Origin: an uncultured Cytophagaceae bacterium
GTDB lineage: Bacteria; Bacteroidota; Bacteroidia; Cytophagales; Microscillaceae
Length of the DNA: 16,426 bases
Reading direction: 5' to 3'
Assembly (NCBI GenBank): GCA_937899305.1
Contig: CALDJV010001183.1
Coordinates: 1 to 16,426, forward strand
The position numbers were made by a program, and so were the translations under genes. The first letter of the stretch is position 1. Each line of letters opens with the position of its first letter. Below are positions 14,769 to 16,426 of the stretch, piece by piece. The notes under the pieces were generated by a model. That model did not search any database. It saw nothing but the letters and a program-made list of their open reading frames with translations, and had not been told where the DNA came from.

Positions 14769-15938
14769 TTATTTATAAATAGTGCGAGAAGTTACCGAGT
14801 TCAGCCTGATGCCCAATTTTACATTGAGAATGGATTGTGGAAACAAATTCAAATTTTCATTTCGCGGAATCAGACCACGACTCAGGGAGCCTTCTAAGAA
14901 GAAGGAATACTTCAAAGATTTGAGCCAGAACTCTACACCTGCACCAATCATAAAAGTTCCTCCAACTAGCCGTAAGTCCTGAATGTTTTCGTTGTTAGTA
15001 TCATCGACATTCAATCTATAGTTTTGCCAATAATAACCTGCCAGTAGGTATCCGTCAAACTGATACCCTCGTTTGGAACCCCAACTATGTTTATTTTGTA
15101 GCTTTAACAAAGACTGGTACAGATATAGTTTATAATCAATGCCTAATGCAAAATAACTACCTCCGCTCAATGACAAACTACTATCCGCAATGGATGCGGT
15201 TACATTATTGGTTTGAATACTATCCCAAGTACGGGTAGGCGAAATCATTCTCCCTAGCGCCAAACTAAAATTGAATCGTGATGTCTCGAGTAAACTTATA
15301 CCTTTAATCCCTATTGTAAATACTCCTTCTCCTCCTAACATCATAATATTTGAGAGTGGTTGAACTGCACCTATATTTTTGGCTATCAATTGGTTGATGT
15401 TGGAAGCCGTCAGCCCGAGAGACATAGAGGCAATAAATGGTTGAGTAACACTACGATCCAAGGATTCATCTGGATTGATGATTCTCATAACTCTAAAATT
15501 TGCCAGGTCATCTTCTCCAATCCGTTCCGCTTGAATAATCATGGTAACAGAAGTAGTATTTCCATTGAGTGTCCTATCAAAAATCACCGTAAATATTTTT
15601 CTCCCAGGCCAATTTTCAGTCTTTACTATACGAATCGCTTTTGAGTCAATAGAAATCCTCACGATGCCCGCTTTACTATTGTAAAATAGAGCTAAATATT
15701 CCTGTAATGGCACAGGTCTGCGATATACTTGATCATCAAAAACTGTAATATTTTTATCTTTCAAATATTTTGAAAAAAAAGTGTAGCTATAAGCGTTTTG
15801 ATGAGATCTCAGGTATGAAGTAACAATTTTTTTAAGTAATCTAGTTATTTCAGTGGATTCATTCTTGATTCGATCATTTTGTCCATAACTTTTGAATGAA
15901 CAAATCATCATTACTAAAAATAATGCAATATATTTCAT
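14769..15938 (-). CDS. Secreted protein with probable C-terminal outer-membrane beta-barrel
   Basis: This 389-residue protein has a clear signal peptide (MKYIALFLVMMICSFKSYG, cleavage likely before Q20). Residues 20-170 form a mixed, soluble-looking domain (YLRSHQNAYSYTFFSKYLKD..., ..KIFTVIFDRTLNG, FRVMRIINPDESL). From about 210 there are alternating amphipathic strands (FNFSLALGRM, SYFALGIDYKLYLYQSLL, YQFDGYLLAGYYWQNYRL, FMIGAGVEFWLKS, YSFFLEGSLSRG, SILNVKLGIRL), as in a small outer-membrane beta-barrel. I recognise no named family. Its ATG overlaps the upstream gene's TGA (ATGA), indicating translational coupling, and the PKD lipoprotein gene follows directly. That suggests the two products work together at the cell surface, perhaps as a membrane anchor and its displayed partner. 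It is not an obvious PorP/SprF protein. Confidence 0.75.
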   Translation of the reverse strand: MKYIALFLVMMICSFKSYGQNDRIKNESTEITRLLKKIVTSYLRSHQNAYSYTFFSKYLKDKNITVFDDQVYRRPVPLQEYLALFYNSKAGIVRISIDSKAIRIVKTENWPGRKIFTVIFDRTLNGNTTSVTMIIQAERIGEDDLANFRVMRIINPDESLDRSVTQPFIASMSLGLTASNINQLIAKNIGAVQPLSNIMMLGGEGVFTIGIKGISLLETSRFNFSLALGRMISPTRTWDSIQTNNVTASIADSSLSLSGGSYFALGIDYKLYLYQSLLKLQNKHSWGSKRGYQFDGYLLAGYYWQNYRLNVDDTNNENIQDLRLVGGTFMIGAGVEFWLKSLKYSFFLEGSLSRGLIPRNENLNLFPQSILNVKLGIRLNSVTSRTIYK

Positions 15939-16426
15939 CGTTTATTTTTCTTTAATAACAATTCCAACTTACCTATTTTAAAGTGCTGAGTAAAGCCCTT
16001 TATTTCTTTACCCTGTTTGTCTAAAACTGCAGGAAGGGTATTCACCTTCATGCCTAAATTTTGCTTCAAGGATTTACCATTATTCAACTTAATGATCCTA
16101 ATAATTTCATAATACCTAATTTCAAGGTGTGGTTTGGCGGGCCTGTCCTGAACAATCTGAAAAAAATCTGCTACGGGGCTTTCATTGATTTTTACCGTAA
16201 TAGTTTCATGCGAAATACTATCAAATTCAGATGTTTTTATCTTTGTATCTGGATCTAACAATGCCATCAATTTGGCAGTGTAAACTTCTTCATTATACTT
16301 ATATATTACAATATTGTCTTTTCTATTCCTTCTTCTTATTTTGGGAGGTATTCTACGTTCTCTAGTAGATTTAGTCGGCTTAAGAGCTTTAAATGTATCC
16401 AATACTTTTTTGAGAGAGTCCACTAA
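15935..16426 (-). CDS. Unknown protein, 5'-partial, first gene of the surface operon
   Basis: The frame is open to the window end, so the gene may start outside. A GTG at 16423 (VDSLKKVLDTFKALKP) could be a start or an internal Val. The visible 162-163 residues show a basic stretch near 21-35 (RERRIPPKIRRRNRK), then a mixed alpha/beta region (VYTAKLMALLDPDTKIK, ITVKINESPVADFFQIVQD, YYEIIRIIKLNNGKSLKQNL) and a Lys-rich end. No signal peptide is visible in the part seen. A missing N-terminus could carry one. It overlaps the next gene by four bases, so it belongs to the same operon as the beta-barrel and PKD proteins. I do not recognise a family. Confidence 0.65.
   Translation of the reverse strand, partial: LVDSLKKVLDTFKALKPTKSTRERRIPPKIRRRNRKDNIVIYKYNEEVYTAKLMALLDPDTKIKTSEFDSISHETITVKINESPVADFFQIVQDRPAKPHLEIRYYEIIRIIKLNNGKSLKQNLGMKVNTLPAVLDKQGKEIKGFTQHFKIGKLELLLKKNKR

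Noticed and set aside
14769..15938. PorP/SprF-family membrane protein
   Set aside because: The typical N-terminal pattern after the signal peptide (QDPQFSQYM-like, NPA) is absent, and a long soluble domain comes first.

Overview
The window (about 40% G+C) looks like part of a chromosome or draft contig from a gliding, Microscilla/Cytophaga-type Bacteroidota bacterium. The reasons are Bacteroidota-style -33/-7 promoters (TTG, about 20 bp, TAnnTTTG), weak Shine-Dalgarno sequences, 23-residue LRR proteins, and a PKD-repeat surface lipoprotein ending in a LamG-like fold. The genus is inference. Both window edges cut or abut incomplete genes.

Left part (1-3810): a YbbP-type ABC transporter permease that lacks its N-terminal part is followed, tail to tail with a 1-bp gap, by two tandem minus-strand LuxR-type regulators. 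These are paralogs with nearly identical DNA-binding domains and a divergent PAS-like N-terminal half.

Middle (4128-8666): two plus-strand LRR proteins share an unusual N-terminal domain and are followed by a terminator hairpin. Next come a 404-residue protein of unknown function (possibly DUF6000-like at its N-terminal half, helical-repeat-like at its C-terminal half) and, convergent with it, a minus-strand CCA-adding enzyme (cca). The cca gene has a near-consensus promoter and a 150-nt leader.

Right-middle (8667-11259): a gene-poor stretch rich in inverted repeats surrounds a minus-strand PARP-family ADP-ribosyltransferase. The protein has WGR, helical regulatory and catalytic domains and a complete H-Y-E triad, so it is laid out like eukaryotic PARP2/PARP3. 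This is the most notable gene here. The 856-bp spacer upstream of it holds two leader hairpins, a degenerate repeat pair, a minus-strand terminator-like hairpin and a 53-nt near-perfect palindrome. It may encode a small RNA.

Right part (11260-16426): a minus-strand three-gene unit encodes a partial unknown protein, a secreted or outer-membrane protein with a probable C-terminal beta-barrel, and an 11-PKD-repeat lipoprotein with a terminal LamG-like domain. The first two overlap by ATGA and the third follows after 29-30 bp. It is probably a cell-surface adhesion or recognition complex. No tRNA, rRNA, CRISPR array, transposase or phage gene was seen.
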